From Spirochaetales bacterium (GTDB taxonomy: Bacteria > Spirochaetota > Spirochaetia > JABEVK01): a stretch of 64,000 nucleotides of DNA. Positions 26,444 to 34,673 of the stretch are shown here, piece after piece (the first letter of the stretch is position 1; the number at the start of each line of letters is the position of its first letter). The translations under genes were made by a program, and so were the position numbers. Below the pieces are notes generated by a model. It did not search any database. It was not told where the DNA came from and worked only from the letters and a program-made list of their open reading frames with translations. Where the stretch lies: NCBI GenBank assembly GCA_947478845.1, contig CANJXC010000001.1, forward strand, positions 310,001 through 374,000. Direction: 5' to 3'.

Positions 26444-27149
26444 TCACATGCAGTACCGTACCCGTGCAGTAACTGGCATCCACAGCAAGGTACCTGACGG
26501 CTTTCGCAATCTCTTCAGGCTGCCCCATTCGACCCAGCGGAATCCGGCTGAAGATGCCGGCTTTGATTTCGTCGGATAATTCGGCCGTCATGCGTGTCTC
26601 GATGAAGCCTGGTGCGACGGCGTTGACAAGTATGTTATAACCGGCGAGCTCCAAGGCGGCCGTTTTGGTAAAGTTGTCGATCGCTGCCTTGGTCATGCCA
26701 TAAACCGACTGCGTGACATTGCCAGTAAAGCCGACCACACTGGAAATGTTGATCACCCTTCCTTCTTTGGCGCGAATCATCAGCCGGGTCAGTTTTTTGG
26801 TCAGATACCAGGTCGATCGCATGTTTGTTGCCACCACCTTGTCGAAGTCTTCGAGCTTCGCGCTGAAGATCGGGGCGTCTATGGCCAGGCCGGCGTTGTT
26901 GACCAGCACCGCAAGTTGGCCTTTGCCCTTAAGAGCGTCTGCCACAGCGTCGACTCCGGCTTCCGTGGAAATATCGGCCTCGATGAGGAAGCTGCCCGGC
27001 AATTCCCCGGCAAGCGCCTGAGCCGCTACCGAACTACTGTTGTAATGAATCCCTACGGTGAAACCAGCTTGGGCGAGAACGCGGCAACAGGCAGCACCTA
27101 TGCCAGTAGCACCGCCGGTCACCAAAGCGATTTTCGGATCTTGGGTCAT
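26421..27149 (-). CDS. fabG: 3-oxoacyl-ACP reductase
   Basis: FabG reduces 3-oxoacyl-ACP with NADPH. This 242-residue short-chain dehydrogenase has the cofactor loop TGGATGIG (11-18), NNAG (84-87) and the catalytic Ser137, Tyr150 and Lys154. The C-terminal VNAVAPGFIETRMT region is typical of FabG. Length is normal. Its ATG lies inside the fabA stop (ATGA), and its own end overlaps fabZ. Confidence 0.93.
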   Translation of the reverse strand: MTQDPKIALVTGGATGIGAACCRVLAQAGFTVGIHYNSSSVAAQALAGELPGSFLIEADISTEAGVDAVADALKGKGQLAVLVNNAGLAIDAPIFSAKLEDFDKVVATNMRSTWYLTKKLTRLMIRAKEGRVINISSVVGFTGNVTQSVYGMTKAAIDNFTKTAALELAGYNILVNAVAPGFIETRMTAELSDEIKAGIFSRIPLGRMGQPEEIAKAVRYLAVDASYCTGTVLHVNGGMYLG

Positions 27150-27736
27150 CGTTGCATCACTCCCCCGACGGAGTTCTCGGAAGGATGAGGGTAATCAGGG
27201 TAGCGAATGTTCCGAAACACCCCGACTTTAGCGTCCGTAAGCGTATAGATGGCCTCACCGTCTACGAGAACCTTGGCGCTGCCGATTGCCAAGGCACTGT
27301 TGGACGTCGGAAGGTCCGCAAACCGCCGGATATCGACCTCGTATCGGACGACTTTGTTGAAAGGCCGAATCTGACCGAGAAACTCAACCGAACCGACGCC
27401 TAGCGCTCTCCCGGCCCCCTGAGCACCGCGCAAGCCGGCATAGAGGCCAATGAGCTGCCACACGGCATCCACACCCAGACAACCAGGCTGTACCGGGTCA
27501 TTTCTAAAGTGGCAATGGAAAAACCAGGCATCGACGAGCACATCCTGTTCTGCCACAATTCGTCCCCGATTGCCATTATGACTAATCTCCGTAATCCGGT
27601 CGAACATGAGCATAGGGGGTGCAGGAAGGGAGGCAAATCCGCCCTCGGGCTCGTCTTCTACCAGATTTCCATAGGCCAACGCCAGAATCTGGTGTTTGTC
27701 GAGAGAAGAACTTTTCAGGTAGTCGGCGTATTTCAT
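27146..27736 (-). CDS. fabA: 3-hydroxydecanoyl-ACP dehydratase/isomerase-like protein
   Basis: This 196-residue protein aligns with FabA through WFFHCHFRNDPVQPGCLGVD and then AVWQLIGLYAG, with the active-site pair His76 and Asp90, and through GRALGVGSVEFLGQI. FabA dehydrates 3-hydroxyacyl-ACP. In the classical enzyme it also isomerises trans-2- to cis-3-decenoyl-ACP, the entry to anaerobic unsaturated fatty acid synthesis. Whether the isomerase activity is present cannot be told from sequence. The His/Asp pair, not His/Glu, sets it apart from the neighbouring FabZ. A GAGG-type ribosome site precedes ATG 27736. Confidence 0.9.
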   Translation of the reverse strand: MKYADYLKSSSLDKHQILALAYGNLVEDEPEGGFASLPAPPMLMFDRITEISHNGNRGRIVAEQDVLVDAWFFHCHFRNDPVQPGCLGVDAVWQLIGLYAGLRGAQGAGRALGVGSVEFLGQIRPFNKVVRYEVDIRRFADLPTSNSALAIGSAKVLVDGEAIYTLTDAKVGVFRNIRYPDYPHPSENSVGGVMQR

Positions 27737-27743
27737 CTTTTCC

Positions 27744-28760
27744 TCACAGGACGTTCAGGACCACTCCGCCCCAGGTCAGACCCGAACCCACGACGACCAA
27801 GGCAATTTCGTCACCTTTCGAAAAGTCGTCCCATCTTTGCGAAACTACCGACGGTGCTCCGGCGGCACCGCAGTTCCCGAACTCATTCACATTGTAAAGG
27901 TGACGCCTGTCAGGAATCCCGGCCCGGTCACAGATGGATTGCAGCATCAAAAGGTTAGCCTGGTGGCCCACATAAAAGTGGCTTTCGGCATGGACGTGCT
28001 GACGCAGGGCTTTAAGCATTTCACCAGACTTGCGGATGCCAAAGGCCTGCACTGCAGAACCATTCTGTTGGAAAAAGCCGCCTGTGGGAATAGCAACCTT
28101 GTCCCAGCCTAAAGGGTCGGAAACTAAGGTCGTCCATTTAACACCCAAGGGCCCCTTCTTCCTTGGAGAGACAATTGTCGCCGTCGTGCCATCGCCCCAG
28201 AGCACCGCTGTGCTTCGGTCGTTATAGTCGACGGTTCTCGTGGTGTTTTCCGCGTTAACGATCAGGATGTAGTCGGGAAGGGTTTCGGGTTTCGTGTTTC
28301 GCAGAACGTTTAACTGGGCGGCAAAACTCGAACAAGCGGACACGATATCGTAGCCAGGAGCTTCGATTCCCAACTCAGCGGCAATCACGCAGGCTTCGGC
28401 GGGTATGGTGTGCTGGGGGGAACACCCTCCGGCCACGACTAAGCCGATATCCGACGGTTGCAGACCAGCCCTGTTGAGGGCCATCTTGGCGGCGTTTGCA
28501 CCCGTCTGGGCGTTGGTATAGCCAGAGGCTGCGGCGGCCAGACGCGGGTCAGAGTTATGGCTGGTCACAATGTAGTCGAGTTTTAGCACGGTACGACGAC
28601 GAAGGATACCAGTTCGCTCTACAATCCAATCGTCGTTGGTGCCAATATCAAGTTTTGTCAGAAAAGCGTTATCTATGACATTTTCAGGATGAAAATGACC
28701 CATTCCCAAAACATGGAGTTCGTAGTCGTTCGGGTTACCCGGCAATACGTTCCCCACCAT
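27744..28760 (-). CDS. beta-ketoacyl-ACP synthase III-like (FabH family)
   Basis: This 338-residue thiolase-fold enzyme has the FabH catalytic triad: C143 in SACSSF, H266 in GHQANLLML and N296 in NEFGNCGAAGAP. FabH primes fatty acid synthesis by condensing an acyl-CoA starter with malonyl-ACP. The sequence is divergent from E. coli FabH in the N-terminal half, so a different starter specificity is possible. It overlaps the upstream enoyl reductase gene by 26 bases. There is no fabD or acc gene in this operon. Confidence 0.86.
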   Translation of the reverse strand: MVGNVLPGNPNDYELHVLGMGHFHPENVIDNAFLTKLDIGTNDDWIVERTGILRRRTVLKLDYIVTSHNSDPRLAAAASGYTNAQTGANAAKMALNRAGLQPSDIGLVVAGGCSPQHTIPAEACVIAAELGIEAPGYDIVSACSSFAAQLNVLRNTKPETLPDYILIVNAENTTRTVDYNDRSTAVLWGDGTTATIVSPRKKGPLGVKWTTLVSDPLGWDKVAIPTGGFFQQNGSAVQAFGIRKSGEMLKALRQHVHAESHFYVGHQANLLMLQSICDRAGIPDRRHLYNVNEFGNCGAAGAPSVVSQRWDDFSKGDEIALVVVGSGLTWGGVVLNVL

Positions 28761-29556
28761 CGACCCGAATCAGGGTACCGTTCACCCAAGCCGCCTCATC
28801 TTGGCTGAGGAGAAAAACCATGCCGGCTACGTCTTCAGGCAGAGTGAGCCTCTTGAACGGATTGATCCGACGCGCATGGGCTTTCATTTCATCATTGCCG
28901 GGAATTTTTCGGAGCGCCGGAGTGTCGGTGACACCCGCCTGTAAGATATTGCTCCGTATTCCGTAGGGGGCGTACTCCACGGCTATGGAGCGAGATACAG
29001 CTTCTAGTGCGGTTTTGGCAGCACTTACGGCTGCATAGCCACGCCATGCGACCTCGTTTCCCTCGCTCGTCATGCCGAAAACCCTGGCATCCGAGGCAAA
29101 CATGCCTGCGCGGAAAAGACCCTGAGTCCAAGTAAGTAGACTCGTTCCCATGCTATAGATCGTTCGCGCCATGTCCTCGTCTTCGATGAGAGCGTCGCCG
29201 TAGATTTCCTTCAATTCAGGGGTACTTACGGGAGCAATGGGCTTGAGGTTGCCAAAGGCAATGGAATGCATCAAAGTGCGCACCCGCCCTTGTTCACCCA
29301 TGGCGAGCTTAAGGGCTGACAAAGTTTCTTGCAGTCCTTCAGGGCTCAAGGCATCGAGATTCAGGGCTAGGAATCCGTTTCCCAGCTTCGCTATGGAATC
29401 AAACTCCGGTTGGATAGTGTCCATGCTACCTTTGCGGTCCCTATGGACCACACAGACTCCCATTCCTTCTTTGCTCAACTTTTTGGCTGTCGCCAAGCCG
29501 AAGCCGCTGGAACCACCCAGGATCAGGGCCCATTGGACCTTCTGGAAAACTGACAT
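28735..29556 (-). CDS. enoyl-ACP reductase of the SDR type (FabI/FabL-like)
   Basis: This 273-residue atypical short-chain dehydrogenase has a GGSSGFG cofactor loop (14-20), the LMHSIAFGNL region seen in enoyl reductases, and a Y-x6-K active site (Y174, K181 in GYAAVSAAK). Ordinary SDRs instead have Y-x3-K. It is expected to reduce trans-2-enoyl-ACP to acyl-ACP. I cannot choose firmly between FabI and FabL. The start at 29556 has AGGAG seven bases upstream, and the earlier ATG at 29586 is unlikely. It is the first gene of the operon. Confidence 0.82.
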   Translation of the reverse strand: MSVFQKVQWALILGGSSGFGLATAKKLSKEGMGVCVVHRDRKGSMDTIQPEFDSIAKLGNGFLALNLDALSPEGLQETLSALKLAMGEQGRVRTLMHSIAFGNLKPIAPVSTPELKEIYGDALIEDEDMARTIYSMGTSLLTWTQGLFRAGMFASDARVFGMTSEGNEVAWRGYAAVSAAKTALEAVSRSIAVEYAPYGIRSNILQAGVTDTPALRKIPGNDEMKAHARRINPFKRLTLPEDVAGMVFLLSQDEAAWVNGTLIRVDGGERIAG

Positions 29557-29597
29557 GCGTTCGCTCCTCGCCGGCCGGGGCCGCAACTTTACGCAAG

Positions 29598-29626
29598 ACC
29601 TTAAAATACCACGGGGTCTCTGTCAA
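29598..29626 (-). promoter_or_regulatory. promoter of the fatty acid synthesis operon
   Basis: On the minus strand TTGACA (29626-29621) and TAAGGT (29603-29598) are 17 bases apart, followed by about 40 bases to the first gene and its ribosome site. This is the only clear promoter seen ahead of the nine genes. Confidence 0.55.
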
Positions 29627-29633
29627 GCCTGAG

Positions 29634-30245
29634 TCATTTCTTGGGATAGATGACTTCATTGTCACCCAACGCGGAAGTCACCAGAATTCCGCGCTCCACG
29701 AGAGTCTTCAGGAACTCAGGAATGACGCGTTCTGGTACCCCTAAGTGTTGCCCGGCCCACGCCGAAAACGCTGGTACCGAGATGCGGACACCCTTGATTG
29801 TGTCGGTGCCGTTAGATTGCGCCCATGCGATGAGGCCTTCTTGAATCACCTTAATGGTGTTTCCCGCGAGAGCCTGTTCAATGAGTTTATTCGCACCCCG
29901 CAGGCGCTGGGCAAGGTTGCGGATCATTTTGGAGGCAAACTCAGGGTTGCCTGCAATATACGAGTCAAGCAGGTCATCGCTCATCACTAACAGCTTGCAG
30001 GGGACCGAGGCGATGGCCGTTGCAGACCTTGGCCGATCATCGATCAGGGCCATCTCTCCGAAGAACTCCCCCTTGCCCACCGAGGTCAGCACTTTGGAAC
30101 TTCCCCCTTGTGCTTCTTTGAGGATCTCAACGACTCCCTCGAGAATAATGTACATCTTGTCCCCCGGGTCATTTTCCCGGAAGATGACCTGTCCGGCCGC
30201 AGCCTGAATGAGGGTTTTTTGTGGGCTTGTAGTTCTGGATTCCAT
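29634..30245 (-). CDS. cyclic nucleotide-binding domain protein (Crp/Fnr-like)
   Basis: This 203-residue protein begins with a CNB domain (about 12-125). Its phosphate-binding cassette is intact: FGEMAL at 62-67 and R73-S74-A75, the Arg and Ser that contact the cyclic phosphate. This predicts real cAMP or cGMP binding. The C-terminal part (about 145-203) is helical and may be a winged helix, but I cannot name it confidently, so DNA binding is uncertain. The start at 30245 has GGAGG six bases upstream and overlaps the aroB stop (TAATG). It is a candidate effector for the CHASE2 cyclase at 10140. Confidence 0.85.
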   Translation of the reverse strand: MESRTTSPQKTLIQAAAGQVIFRENDPGDKMYIILEGVVEILKEAQGGSSKVLTSVGKGEFFGEMALIDDRPRSATAIASVPCKLLVMSDDLLDSYIAGNPEFASKMIRNLAQRLRGANKLIEQALAGNTIKVIQEGLIAWAQSNGTDTIKGVRISVPAFSAWAGQHLGVPERVIPEFLKTLVERGILVTSALGDNEVIYPKK

Positions 30246-31273
30246 TATATGCCTCCGGCAAGAGTTGCTAGCACCTGAGCGTCGTCGGCAGTTGTCTGCA
30301 AGCACTGGCCAAAGCCTGTTTGCAGTACAAAACGGACGTGTCCATTGTACTTCTTTTTATCGTGCTTGAGTGCAGATAACAAGGCCCCAGCATCTTTATG
30401 CGGTGCACGCAAAACAAATCCATAGGACAAAAGGAGGGACTCAACCTCCCTCTGGTAACCTCGTGGAGTCAACCCAAGACGGACTCCTAGGTCGAGGGCA
30501 CGACCTATACCCCAACAGACAGCCTCACCGTGAGTCCACGAGCCATCGAATCCTGCCACCGCTTCGAGAGCATGGCCGAAGGTGTGGCCGAGATTTAAGA
30601 AAGCCCGCTCTCCCTTTTCACGAAAATCCCTTTCCACGAACCCGACCTTGACCATGATGGCCTTGTAGATCAGTTCCTCCAGAACATCCGGTTCGCGAGC
30701 CAAGATTGCCTGGCGTTGGTTGACAAGCAGGCTATGAAGGTCAGATTCGCCCAACAGGGCGTGTTTAATTACCTCAGCGAGGCCGCTACGAAAGTCACGT
30801 TCCGGGAGATTCTGCAAAAAGCCAGGCCAGATCCGCAGTTCCGCCGCAGGGTAAAAACTGCCCACCAGATTCTTGTAGCCGTTGTAATCGATGCCGGTTT
30901 TGCCGCCGAGTGCCGCGTCAACCATAGCCAGGAGGGTCGTGGGAACCAGAACCAGTTTGCAGCCCCTCATGTACAGGCTAGCTGCGAACGCAGCCATGTC
31001 CGTTACGACACCACCACCGACACCGGCAAGAACGCCGTCGCGGCCAAGCTCCAACTCCAGCGCTTTCGAAAGTGCCGAATCGATTTGAGCCCACGACTTT
31101 GAGGATTCGCCGGCAGGCCAAACCACCTCAGGGCCGCTCCACGAACCCAGTAGCGGACGAGTGTTTGTGTCAAAAAGCGCGAGTTGTACGCCCTCGAGAG
31201 CTTGGGTGGGGTCGCTCAAAAACCGGATGCTTGTGGAGAACTCGCCGGCGGAGAAACGAACATCATCGAGCAT
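30245..31273 (-). CDS. aroB: 3-dehydroquinate synthase
   Basis: AroB converts DAHP to 3-dehydroquinate in the shikimate pathway, using NAD and zinc. The 342-residue protein has the NAD-binding GVGGGVVTDMAAFAASLY, then VPTTLLAMVDAALGGKTGID, and the metal ligands in GLAEVIKHALL and NLGHTFGHALE, with a further His in WTHGEAV. Length is normal for the family. It is directly followed by the CNB-domain gene and preceded by an ArsR-type regulator gene. No other aro genes are in the window. Confidence 0.94.
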   Translation of the reverse strand: MLDDVRFSAGEFSTSIRFLSDPTQALEGVQLALFDTNTRPLLGSWSGPEVVWPAGESSKSWAQIDSALSKALELELGRDGVLAGVGGGVVTDMAAFAASLYMRGCKLVLVPTTLLAMVDAALGGKTGIDYNGYKNLVGSFYPAAELRIWPGFLQNLPERDFRSGLAEVIKHALLGESDLHSLLVNQRQAILAREPDVLEELIYKAIMVKVGFVERDFREKGERAFLNLGHTFGHALEAVAGFDGSWTHGEAVCWGIGRALDLGVRLGLTPRGYQREVESLLLSYGFVLRAPHKDAGALLSALKHDKKKYNGHVRFVLQTGFGQCLQTTADDAQVLATLAGGI

Positions 31274-31282
31274 AGAACCAGA

Positions 31283-31594
31283 TTAAACCGGAACCGCAAC
31301 CTTGAGAAAGTCCTGCACCATTCGTCGGACCATGGAATCTTCTATATGGTACAGTCGCTTGTTCCCCATCACGGTGCTTCCCACGATGTTTTTTTCCCGA
31401 AGTACCGACAAGTGCTGGCTGACCACCGGTTGGGGTTGTTCCAAACACTTCCAGAGCTCCGTGACGCAAGCCGCCTGCCGTTCGATCAGGCATAAGATCT
31501 TCAGGCGGGTGGGGTGTCCGCAGACCCGAAGTTTACCCGACCATTGGTCCAGCAATTCGGGCGAATAATCCAACTTTTCCTTCATAGTTACCAT
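31283..31594 (-). CDS. ArsR-family HTH transcriptional regulator
   Basis: This 103-residue winged-helix protein has the ArsR pattern: GHPTRLKILCLIE in helix 2, then QPQPVVSQHLSVLREKNIV as the recognition region. No typical CVC metal box is present in helix 3. C44 and C50 could still sense metals or redox, but this is not clear. A second in-frame ATG at 31585 is an alternative start. It is divergent from hisS, with a near-palindrome GATTCTATATAGGATC at 31603-31618 as possible operator, and lies upstream of aroB. Confidence 0.85.
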   Translation of the reverse strand: MVTMKEKLDYSPELLDQWSGKLRVCGHPTRLKILCLIERQAACVTELWKCLEQPQPVVSQHLSVLREKNIVGSTVMGNKRLYHIEDSMVRRMVQDFLKVAVPV

Positions 31595-31602
31595 ATAGCA
31601 CT

Positions 31603-31618
31603 GATTCTATATAGGATC
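31603..31618. promoter_or_regulatory. candidate ArsR operator
   Basis: The 16-base sequence GATTCTATATAGGATC is an inverted repeat with a single mismatched pair. It lies 9 bases upstream of the ArsR-family ATG and overlaps its -10-like TAGAAT on the minus strand, as expected for an autoregulatory site. It also lies upstream of the hisS promoter. Confidence 0.45.
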
Positions 31619-31636
31619 AAGGACGTTTACCGGCGC

Positions 31637-31665
31637 TTTACAGGGTTTAGGCTTCTGACTAAACT
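31637..31665 (+). promoter_or_regulatory. promoter for a leaderless hisS transcript
   Basis: TTTACA (31637-31642) and TAAACT (31660-31665) are 17 bases apart, and the -10 ends seven bases before the hisS ATG. No ribosome site is present, and there is no room for a T-box leader. Confidence 0.6.
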
Positions 31666-31672
31666 CGGCAAC

Positions 31673-32965
31673 ATGGATTCTTTTATTGAGCCCCAAGTTC
31701 TCAAGGGCTTCCGTGACTCGCTCCCTCAGCAAGAGATACCCAAAAGAGCGCTTATGGCCCGACTGGAGACTGTCTTTGAGTCTTTTGGGTTTGTTCCCAT
31801 CGATACCCCGGTTCTCGAGTACACGGAAGTTTTGCTTGGCAAGGGTGGCGGTGAAACCGACAAACAGGTTTACCGCTTTGAGGACCATGGTGGAAGAGAC
31901 GTCAGCATGCGCTTTGATCTCACAGTCCCCTTTGCGAGGTTTATGGCGGCCCACGCGGGAACACTGGCCCTGCCCTTCAAGCGCTACCACATGGCCAAGG
32001 TATGGCGGGGAGAAAATACCCAACGCGGTCGCTACCGAGAGTTCGTGCAGTGCGATTTTGACATAGTGGGAGCCGATACCGCCGCGATTGACTTGGAAAT
32101 CCTGCTGATGATGACATGTTCCATGGATGTGCTGGTAGGCGGAAATGCCACCATCCGACTCAGCCACCGCGGGGTCTTCAACCGATTTCTTGACAAGTTG
32201 GGGGCGAAAGCCCATTCGGTAGCCATCCTTAGAGCCGTCGATAAACTCGCGAAAATCGGCCCGGTAGAGGTGACCAAGCTGCTCGAGGAAATTGTACCGA
32301 CTCAGTCTGCCCAACAAATCCTGACTTACATCGCGGCCAAGGGTTCTTTCTTGGACGTGCTTTCCAAGCTCGAATCCTTGGCGGGTGGCGAGGCCGACGA
32401 TACCCGGCGCCTGAAAGAGTTGTATGCACTCATCTCGGAGCTCGATATCAGCTCCCGTTTTGTGCTCGATCCTTCCATAACGCGGGGTTTGGATTATTAC
32501 ACGGGCATCGTTTACGAAACCTTTCTTGATGACCTTCCCGGGCTTGGGTCTGTCATGTCTGGCGGCCGCTACAACAATCTGGCCGACCTTTACACCCGGG
32601 AGAAACTTCCAGGAGTGGGGGCCAGCGTTGGCCTCGACCGCTTGCTTGCTGGTTTGGAAGAACTAGGGCTGTTGCAGTCTTCGGCGGGCAAAAGCCATGT
32701 TTTGGTGCTTGGCGGTGGATCAGTTGCCTCAGGCGCTGGTGCGTCACAGAAGCTGGCACAAAGCCTCAGGGGCCTTGGCCTCAATGCAGAAGTCTATCTG
32801 AACGACAAAAAGACGGCCCAACAATACAAGTATGCCGAGGCAAAAGGAATCCGCTATGTTTTGCAGGTGTCTTCGGAAGGAATCGTGTGCAAGGACACCA
32901 CGACTGGCGATTCCCGCAGTGGCCTAGGTCCTGCGGAGGTGGCTGCTTGGATCAACCAAAGGTAA
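31673..32965 (+). CDS. hisS: histidyl-tRNA synthetase
   Basis: HisRS charges tRNA-His with histidine. The 430-residue class II synthetase shows VLKGFRDSLP at the N-terminus, motif 2 around RGRYREFVQCDFDIVG, the histidine-binding RGLDYYTG, motif 3 around GVGASVGLDRLL, and a C-terminal anticodon-binding domain from about residue 335. It is not HisZ, since the anticodon-binding domain is present. ATG 31673 fits the family N-terminus; the open frame extends to 31514 without conservation. The 3' end overlaps the convergent dipZ-like gene by 14 bases. Confidence 0.93.
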   Translation: MDSFIEPQVLKGFRDSLPQQEIPKRALMARLETVFESFGFVPIDTPVLEYTEVLLGKGGGETDKQVYRFEDHGGRDVSMRFDLTVPFARFMAAHAGTLALPFKRYHMAKVWRGENTQRGRYREFVQCDFDIVGADTAAIDLEILLMMTCSMDVLVGGNATIRLSHRGVFNRFLDKLGAKAHSVAILRAVDKLAKIGPVEVTKLLEEIVPTQSAQQILTYIAAKGSFLDVLSKLESLAGGEADDTRRLKELYALISELDISSRFVLDPSITRGLDYYTGIVYETFLDDLPGLGSVMSGGRYNNLADLYTREKLPGVGASVGLDRLLAGLEELGLLQSSAGKSHVLVLGGGSVASGAGASQKLAQSLRGLGLNAEVYLNDKKTAQQYKYAEAKGIRYVLQVSSEGIVCKDTTTGDSRSGLGPAEVAAWINQR

Positions 32966-34652
32966 ACGCGTAGATCTGTACCCGTCCCGAGAACTCGAGT
33001 TCCAGCAGGCCGCTGTTTTTTCCGGGTTGGTCTACGATCTGGTAAAGCCGGTCTGCATCTAGGATAAGTTTGCCATCTGTGACTTCGCCTCCCGCGTACG
33101 GTTTGCCGTCCAACGAAACCCCAATAGCTTTGGCTTGGCCTTCCAACGCATGGATGACCAGGTAAACCCTTTCTCCCTGAAACCTCAGCCTCAGTCGGCT
33201 TCCCGCAGAAGAGGCGGAAAACTCTTCGCCAATGGTCCAGTTGCCTTCCAGGGCCCAAGTATCGGTTTTAAGGTTGGTAGGGAAAGAGTACAGCGAAGGC
33301 TGATCAGAAACGACGTCTTCAATACTCGCAAACCGAGCTCCGTGTCCAAAGCCAAGATAAGTCTCGGGAGTCTTTTTCCCTTCGAGGACGGGGACAACTC
33401 CTGCCACGTTTCCGCTTGGCATGAACGGTACTCCGAGGGCTGTTGCGATAGCCTTCTCGGTCTGGGCATAGTTTCCTTCTCCAAAATGAGTTTCCAACAG
33501 CGAACCGTCGCGTCCATAGAGGTAATGGGCAGGCCAGTACTGGTTTTCGTAAGCTTTCCAGATACCAAAAGCGTTGTCCTGGACTACAGGCCAGCTAACT
33601 TCCAGCTCAGACATGGCGCGAAGAACGTTGGAGGCGCGACGTTCGAAAGCAAACTCGGGACTATGAACCCCGATTATCACAAATCCGAGGTCTTTGTACT
33701 TGGCATACCAAGTCTTCAGATAGGGTAAGGTGCGGACGCAGTTGATACAGCTGTAGGTCCAAAAATCGACCAAGACAACTTTTCCCTTGAGGCTGGCCAG
33801 GGACAGTGGCGTGGAATTGAGCCACGGACTAACACCATCGCCTTGGCCCGAGGCGAGTTTGTCGGCAGTGGTGGCAGGAGGAACCTTCGAGCTGGCAAGC
33901 AGGTTGCGTCGATTCTGTAGTGCGGCTTTCACATCATCCTGATTTTCGATCGACGTCAGCCCGGATCCATAGCCCGGAAAAACCGACAGCAGCCAAGTGG
34001 AAAACGTGCGGTCGAGTCCCGAAAAAAGCGCGAGCGACGTGAGCAGCATCAGAGCTCCGAAAACCCGTTGGATTCCCGAAGTGTTGCGGGTAAGCCAAGG
34101 TAGCCTCGCCAGGAGCGAACGTCCGCCGAGCATGAGGCCCAACATCGGAAGCGAAGTGCCTAGGGTGTAGCACAGGGTGATAAGCACGCTCGCCGAATCA
34201 AGGGAACTGGTGAGTGCCAGCGCTATAACACTGGCCATGATGGGCCCCACGCAAGGGGTCCAAACTAGGCCCAACCCAAGACCCAAGAGGAGCCCGGGCC
34301 AGTAGCCGGCCACAGGTTTAACGATCGCGGAGGGCGAACGGCGAACCGCGAAAGAGGAGGTCCATACCAGGAAGCCGTTCTTCAGGGCCGGAACCACCAG
34401 AATCAGACCGAAAAGAAGAATTACCACGGCGGCAAGAGTGCGCAGTAGCTCGGAGTCGAGCCCCAGGTTCTGAACCAGAGTCGACAAAGTGAGGGTGAAC
34501 ACGGTGAAACTGAGGGTAAACCCGGAAATTACACCCCAGGGCCTGCCTCTGCCACCCGCGATTCCACCCGCCAGTACCGGCAATACGGGCAAAATACAAG
34601 GAGAGAGCACGGTGACCACGCCAGCGAGAAAAGCAAACCCGAAAAGAAGCAT
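32952..34652 (-). CDS. DipZ-like CcdA-thioredoxin fusion protein
   Basis: This 566-residue protein has an N-terminal CcdA/DsbD-type membrane domain (about 1-225) with its two redox cysteines C19 (SPCILP) and C134 (TPCVGP). A periplasmic TlpA/thioredoxin domain (about 275-420) follows with CINC (C302, C305). A C-terminal beta-rich domain of about 130 residues completes it. This order matches mycobacterial DipZ. Such proteins carry reducing power from cytoplasmic thioredoxin across the membrane. The target outside is not known. The 3' end overlaps hisS. Confidence 0.87.
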   Translation of the reverse strand: MLLFGFAFLAGVVTVLSPCILPVLPVLAGGIAGGRGRPWGVISGFTLSFTVFTLTLSTLVQNLGLDSELLRTLAAVVILLFGLILVVPALKNGFLVWTSSFAVRRSPSAIVKPVAGYWPGLLLGLGLGLVWTPCVGPIMASVIALALTSSLDSASVLITLCYTLGTSLPMLGLMLGGRSLLARLPWLTRNTSGIQRVFGALMLLTSLALFSGLDRTFSTWLLSVFPGYGSGLTSIENQDDVKAALQNRRNLLASSKVPPATTADKLASGQGDGVSPWLNSTPLSLASLKGKVVLVDFWTYSCINCVRTLPYLKTWYAKYKDLGFVIIGVHSPEFAFERRASNVLRAMSELEVSWPVVQDNAFGIWKAYENQYWPAHYLYGRDGSLLETHFGEGNYAQTEKAIATALGVPFMPSGNVAGVVPVLEGKKTPETYLGFGHGARFASIEDVVSDQPSLYSFPTNLKTDTWALEGNWTIGEEFSASSAGSRLRLRFQGERVYLVIHALEGQAKAIGVSLDGKPYAGGEVTDGKLILDADRLYQIVDQPGKNSGLLELEFSGRVQIYAFTFG

Positions 34653-34673
34653 GCCCTAGTCTAGCACAGGCTG

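Noticed and set aside
29626-29645. TGAGTCATTT beside the FAS promoter as a copy of the hsp20 upstream site
   Set aside because: It is only a half site with no inverted partner, and both copies coincide with stop codons of Lys-rich C-termini, so similarity may be coincidental.
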